Below are positions 1 to 6,100 of a stretch of 7,350 nucleotides of DNA, one piece after another. The stretch's first letter is position 1; every line of letters begins with the position of its first letter. This stretch comes from JABWAJ01 sp046153985 (GTDB taxonomy: Bacteria > Bacteroidota > Bacteroidia > Chitinophagales > Saprospiraceae): NCBI GenBank assembly GCA_046153985.1, contig JBJXFD010000128.1, positions 1 through 7,350 of the forward strand, in the 5' to 3' direction. A model generated the notes under the pieces. It did no database searches. It was given only the letters and a program-made list of their open reading frames with translations, and had not been told where the DNA came from. The translations under genes and the position numbers were made by a program.

Positions 1-86
1 GATTTGTCCATAAAGCCGGCGACCGTTACATAGCGGCAGCGGCATACCGCAATTACCAAATTCTGGACGCTACTTCAAACCGGTAA
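1..86 (+). CDS. C-terminal end of an upstream gene of unknown function (5' partial)
   Basis: Reading from base 3, an open frame enters from the left edge and ends at a TAA at 84-86, giving 27 visible residues (FVHKAGDRYIAAAAYRNYQI, then LDATSNR). The other two forward frames hit stops early (TAA at 11-13, TAG at 31-33), so this is the only forward frame that can be a gene end here. The Ala/Tyr-rich tail looks like ordinary protein, but it is too short to assign to a family. It does not end in the basic residues typical of a type IX secretion C-terminal domain. The next gene starts 10 bp after the stop on the same strand, which suggests an operon. That the 27 residues are real coding sequence is an inference from this spacing and the open frame. 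Confidence 0.6.
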   Translation, partial: FVHKAGDRYIAAAAYRNYQILDATSNR

Positions 87-96
87 AAACTTGATT

Positions 97-156
97 ATGA
101 AACAGCTTCTATCCCTGCTGCTTTGCCTATGCACTCTAATGCCGGTCACTAGAGCC
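97..156 (+). other. Sec signal peptide of the giant RHS protein
   Basis: Residues 1-20 have a short basic start (MKQ), a hydrophobic stretch rich in Leu (LLSLLLCLCTLM), and a polar end PVTRA followed by GVEP. Cleavage by signal peptidase I after Ala20 (T-R-A) fits. Two cysteines (C10, C12) lie in the hydrophobic core, but the residues before them (LLLC, CLC) are a poor lipobox, so lipoprotein processing is less likely. It implies export across the inner membrane, in line with the cysteine-rich region downstream. Confidence 0.8.
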
Positions 157-3100
157 GGTGTTGAACCAACCATCTCGGTATCCCAACCCGGCACGGTGTT
201 TATGAGCGCCGTGCCGCCACCACTGTCTGCTGCTGCAATAGCACCATCGGGGGCATCCTTCAACCTGAAAGCAGTGACGAATCTGGTTAAGCTGTCCTCC
301 GACCAAAACAGCACGACTTATATCTCTTTTGATTATCAATTAAAAGTTCCTGTCAAGGTTACATATTATAAATATCCCAACTTGACGACCCCGCTTGTAA
401 TCAATGAGGAGTTGACGATCAACTACCATCCCGACCCCGCAAAGCAACGGGAATACCAACAGGCAGACGCATTCCGTTTTGCAGACGGTTACAAAGTGGA
501 GGTACAGGTGATCCAGACCGGCATTACGGTTAAATCCCTCGCAGGTGTAAACCTGAGCGCGACGCAGATCGCCGATGTAGCCAAGACCGTAACCATCCAG
601 AATGAAATCCTTGTGGAGCGTTATTACGCTTTCAATCCAGGTACGGCAGGGAGCTTTCCCCAGGCGCCAACGTTGATTTCATCTTCAAATGAGTTGGAAA
701 TCAAATGGAATCCTGTTCAGGGGGCGGAAGAATATGACCTGGAGTGGATATATGTGGACGACTATGATCCGGACCAATATTCAGCGCTCCTTCCGGCAAG
801 TTCGCTTAACTACGACTTTGACCGCAATGCGGCGCGTGTTCAAATAAAAAGTAGCTCATACCGCCTCCCTTTGGTGTATGAACGCGGTTACCTGTTATTC
901 CGGGTACGTGGAATCGGAAGGAGCGCTGCCGACAATTTTGTATCACCGATCCCCGGCGTGTGGTTTTGTAGCGGCGCTAATTGCGATCGTGGAAAAGTCG
1001 GCAATTACGCCGCGCAGGGCGTGTACCAGATAACTCAGGCCTTCGAAATGGACAAAATGAACTGGCAAGCTGTAACTACCTATGCCGAGGAGGGCAAACG
1101 GAGTGATGTGGTGAAATTCATAGATGGCAGTGCCCGAATACGGCAGTTCGTCACCTTACTCAACACAGAACGCATGGCGCTGGTTGGCGAAAATATCTTT
1201 GACTTTCAAGGGCGGGCCGCCATTCAACCGCTGCCCGTACCGGTGAACAACGCCACGATCCGGTTTTATCCAAATTTCAATCAAAACAAAAATACCACGC
1301 CGACGCCGTATGGCCCAAAAGATTTCGACCTCGATCAGCCAGTATGCGCTTCAAAAACTGATCCCATGCGCAGCGACAACAGCTTCGCATATCCTAACGC
1401 AGGGGCATCTAATTATTACTCACCGTTTTATCCGCTCAAAACAACGGGTTTCAACGCCTATATTCCGGATGCAGAGGAATTCCCATTCTCCCAAACAGAA
1501 TTTATGCCCGACAATACCGGCCGTGTACGCAGGCAAAGCGGCGTAGGAAAAACCCATCAGCTGAACAACAAACACGAATCAAAATATTTCTATGGAACGC
1601 CAGCCCAGGAAGACCTGGACCGGTTATTCGGCAACGAAGCGGGGAATGCGGTGCATTATGAGAAAAAAATGGTACAAGATCCAAACGGACAACTAAGTAT
1701 CGCTTACGTGGACCCGAAAGGCAACATCATAGCCACCGCTTTGGCGGGCGAGTGCCCAAAGGGAGTACTCCCCTTAGACAGCTATCTTTCACCTACACTT
1801 GTCACGGTTGATCTGCTGGCTGCCAACGTCAAAGACACAATAAATTACGCCTTGACTACGGTGCGAACCTTGACGGTGAGCACGCCGGGTGACTACGATT
1901 TTGTCTATAAAATGACCGGCGAACAGTTTACAGATTTGACTTGCATGAATACCAAGTTTTGTTACGATTGCATTTATGACCTTGAATTGTCGGTTGTCGA
2001 TAACCTGAACTGCAATAAGGTACTGTTCCAACACACGGAAACCATCGGTAAACTATTGGAACTCAACCATGGTGAAGAAAAAATTAGCACTGACTGTGTT
2101 ACCCCGGCGTATCAATTCGATACCCAAAAAGATTTACTCGGCAAAACATTCACGGTGAAGATTACAGAGCCGGGCACCTACACTGTTGTAAAAAAACTCA
2201 AAGTGAACCAGGCCGCCGCTGATGCTTATGTCAACCATTTCCTAAACGATCCGAGCAATAAATGCAGCCAAAAATACGACGCGTTTTTAAAAACAGAAAT
2301 GAGCAAGATTGACACCTTCGGCTGCCACTTAGATTGTGCGGACATTGACACCACCGTGCTCAACGATCCCAAGCTTACACCGGACGAATTAAAAGATATT
2401 GCAAAAGAAATCGCCGACCTGAAAGAATCGCTTTGCGACTCCACGCTTACACTTTGTGAAAGCGCTTATACCGCCATGCTCTCCGATGTAAGCCCACGCG
2501 GACAGTACGGCTATATACCCGGCACAGCGGCCACCAGTCCGGAAGACCCCTACGTTTCCGTGTATGCGCCCAACAGCAGGTTAAAGGGCGGCGGCGCCAT
2601 AGCTATTTTCCGCGACCAATCCGTCGAATTTCCGGATGAAAAAGGCGCGGCGTTCAAAATTGACCTCGGTAAGGGGCTCGTGAACATCAACGATAACAGT
2701 GTGGACATGGAAACCTTCCTCAGTTACTGGCGCGACGATTGGGCAGCGATATTGGTGAAATATCACCCGGAATACTGCTACTACGAGTATTGTCTCAATT
2801 ATTTGCAGAAAAAAGTACAAGTTCAGTCCGGCGGCAATTCCTATAGTAGCGAGGACTACGACACAGAGCTTGCTCAGACAAATACACTGGCCGCCGCAGT
2901 AGCTAAGGGCTTTGTTTCCAGCACTAACCCAACAGCTATAGCCGACATAGACCCGTTTTTCAACGGGGCCGTACTAGGCGCCGTCCTTTCTGCAATGCAG
3001 CAAAAAATCAAAAGTTATATCACGGCTCACAACAGTTCCGCCACCCTCAGTATGCAGCAAGTGGCGATCGTTACAGCCAATTGCCCCGGTAATCCCTCCT

Positions 3101-6100
3101 CCTGCTCCGGTACAACCAATATGACTACCGACAAAGAGTGGGACATTTACCGCACCCTTTACAAATCTGCCAAGCAGGGGCAATTGTATGAACTCCGTAC
3201 GCAATATGCCATTACCGGCAAATGCTACAACGGCTGCATCGGTGAAGATCCCTTCAACTGGCAACGGAACGGATTCGCAAACGCAGGCTTTTGGGGTTCC
3301 CCGTTCCTTACTTCTTCACAATGTTGCGGGATGCCAAATTTCTGGCTTTTCAAGAAAAAAGACAAACGGTTTCCCTCCGTGTACGATGTATTGCCGCCAG
3401 GTTTCCCGCTTGATTTTTACAGCAGTAAACCTAAAGATATACTGGATTCGCTGGCACAATATAACACCGCCTCCGATAATATGTGCTGCGATATGGAGCG
3501 GCATTTCCCGCAATTTTTGATGCAGTTGATGCAAATGTTTCATAGCCTGACACCGCCTCAAACCTTAGCGAGCTTCACCCTACAAGCCGGTGATCCTGCC
3601 TTACCGATTGATGTCATGAATGCGCTCTTGCAAGGGCAAACGAGTCTCACAGTTGCCATCACCAACAACAATGGCGCCTACACCATACAATTCGGACAAG
3701 GTTGTCAAATTCAGTTTACCATAAAAAACTCGAAAAAACTTGGCATTAAGGACATCTGTTGCTTTGTCCCCGACCCGTCGGGAAAAACATTTCAATTAAC
3801 CATCACCTTGTCGGATGGCAAGAAACAGACTGTGCTGGGCAATATGCAGGAGTGCCGGCTCAATTGCCCCGGCCAAAAGCCCGAATGCCCGCCTTCAGAA
3901 GAAGCCTCCGAATTGGTGGTGTTGCTCAACTATATAGCCGGAAACAACGGGCTGATCCCTGTTAAAAATCTGCCCGCCACAGTAGTCGGACCTTACATCA
4001 CAGGAGCCATGGGCGGCCCATTGCTTCCTGGCGCATCATGGCAATGGCAAGGTGCGCAGACTGCGGGACAATTCGTCATTAGCATTCAGAACAGCGGCGC
4101 CCAAACCTGCTCCATCGAACTCACACTGCCCACCGGTGTCAACGCAAAGGACCTGAGCCATTGCGTTGAGCTCCGGCCCGATGTATCCAAAATCGGCCTC
4201 AACGGACATACCCGTGGGTTCATTGCCAGATTCATCCTGAAAAATGGCAAGACAGCCAACATCAGCGGACTCAGCAGTTGCTTCACCCTTAGTTTTTGCT
4301 GTAATCCGAATACCACCAGGTTCGACCCTCCGGTTTTCGGCATCAATACGCCCGAAGACATCCTGAAAAACTGCCGCAATTGCCAGACATTTACCATTAC
4401 CGGCGGAATTTTCGGCGGCACTTTAGCACATTGTCCTGTGATGTGCGACAGTATCAAAGAATACGTCATTCCGCTGCCTGATCCCTGTGTGCAGCACCTA
4501 CTCGATGTGGCGCGTTACAATGCTGAGCAACAATATGGGTACTACCTGGACAGCCTGAAAGCTGCCGTCCGCCAAAACTACCTGCGGCACTGCCTTAACG
4601 CCGCCGAACAGTTTTTTGTCAGCTACTTAGACAACCAGCACCACTTCACGCTGTACTATTACGATCAGGCCAATAACCTGGTGAAAACCGTACCGCCCGC
4701 TGGAGTGGCCCCCCTTAACCCAGCCGAGGTGGCCCAGGTGACGGCCTGCCGTAAAGTCCCGAAGTTCAACCAGCCCAAGTACCCCTCCCATACCCTGGTT
4801 TCGAACTACCGCTACAACTCACTCAACCAACTCATCTGGCAAAAAATACCCGACCACTCGGCGGAAGACCTGTTCTTCTACGACGGGCTGGGGCGACTGG
4901 TGGCGTCCATTAATGCCAGACAGCGGCCTACAGGAACGGCTATCCGTACCTTCTCCTACACCAAATACGACGCGCTGGGCCGCATGGTGGAAGTAGGCGA
5001 AAACAAACGCTCGGTCAGTCCAACCCAACCAGCTGCTACCTTCTTCAACACCCTGCGCATAAAGGCCCTTAATTACAAAACCTGGGACGCATTTGTAAAT
5101 GCCGGTACCCGTACCGAGATCACCCGCACGGAATACGACCGCAGCACGCCAGCTTATACCGCCCTCTTCCCCAATGGCCAACAAGACAACCTGCGCGGCC
5201 GCGTAGCCGCCCTGACCTGGATGCCGAAAATCAATCCAACCGCGGGTACAACCTCAATGTTGTTGTACAGCTACGACATCCACGGCAACGTAAAAACCTT
5301 TGTACAAAAATCTTTCCTGCTCGATGCCAAAACCGTACAATACGACTACGACTTGGTGAGCGGAAAGGTCAACAGCCTTGACTATCAACCCGGCAAGGCC
5401 GACCAGTTCCTGCACCGGTATATCTATGATGCCGACAACCGCCTCATCCGCGTACGCACCAGCCCCGACGGTGTTTTCTGGGACAAAGATGCAAGCTACA
5501 AATACTATCCGCACGGGCCCCTTGCCCGCACCGAACTCGGACATGACCGGGTGCAGGGCCTCGATTATGCCTACACCATACACGGCTGGATCAAAGGGGT
5601 GAACTCCGGCAGTCTGGATCCGGCCAACGACATGGGCAAGGACGGCCAGAACGCCGCAGCCGGAAATTTTGCGCGCGATGCGTTTGGCTTTCTGTTGGGA
5701 TATTACGACGACGATTACCAGGCCATCGGCGGCTCGAGCGTCAGCTTTGAACCCGCCTACAAAGGCTCTAACCTAAACGACCCAACCCTCGCGCCCGACC
5801 TTTTCAACGGCAATATCCGGCACATGGTAACAGCTATCGAACCGTTTATGATGGGCGCGAACGCGGCAAAACCCTTAGCCACGTTGTACACTTACGACCA
5901 ACTCAACCGCCTGCGCAAGGTCAACGCCGACATGGACAATTTTGACCCGACACCCGGCACGGGCAACAAGTGGCTGCAAAGCCCCAACCGAGAAATGCGC
6001 TGGAACAACGAACTGACGTACGACGCAAACGGCAACATCCTAACCCAACTCCGGGGCGGCAACAAGGTGCAAGCCAATGCCTTCGCCAAGTACGACATGG

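Larger units (their letters stand above)
1741..4800 (+). other. Cysteine-rich region of about 1000 residues between the two YD parts
   Basis: Residues 549-1568 contain 39 cysteines by direct count, while the next 560 residues (1569-2128) contain none. Many are paired or clustered: TCMNTKFCYDC near 617-627, HPEYCYYEYC at 890-899, KCYNGC near 1075-1080, ECRLNC at 1252-1257, and four CC doublets (near bases 3322, 3484, 3760 and 4297). Such a density fits an exported, disulfide-stabilised or metal-binding structure. Other recognisable stretches are SYWRDDWAAILVKYHPEYC and DPFNWQRNGFANAGFWGSPF, which I recall from homologous giant proteins of this phylum. The region is not YD repeat and has no assigned enzymatic motif. 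Its function is unknown; an external decoration or receptor-facing part of the shell is a guess. Confidence 0.75.

Noticed and set aside
91..96. Alternative TTG start two codons before the ATG.
   Set aside because: It would add only Leu-Ile before MKQ. The ATG is the more usual start and gives a normal signal peptide.
124..132. Possible lipoprotein signal using Cys10 or Cys12.
   Set aside because: The residues before these cysteines (LLL, CL) do not fit the L-[AS]-[GA]-C lipobox, whereas TRA then G at 18-21 fits signal peptidase I.
3188..3520. Forward open frame of 110 codons in another frame inside the giant gene.
   Set aside because: It overlaps a frame with recognisable family motifs (DPFNWQRNGFANAGFWGSPF), and its own translation has no known features.
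4086..4469. Reverse-strand open frame of 127 codons opposite the Cys-rich region.
   Set aside because: It lies fully inside the giant gene, has no recognisable domain, and its translation looks random.
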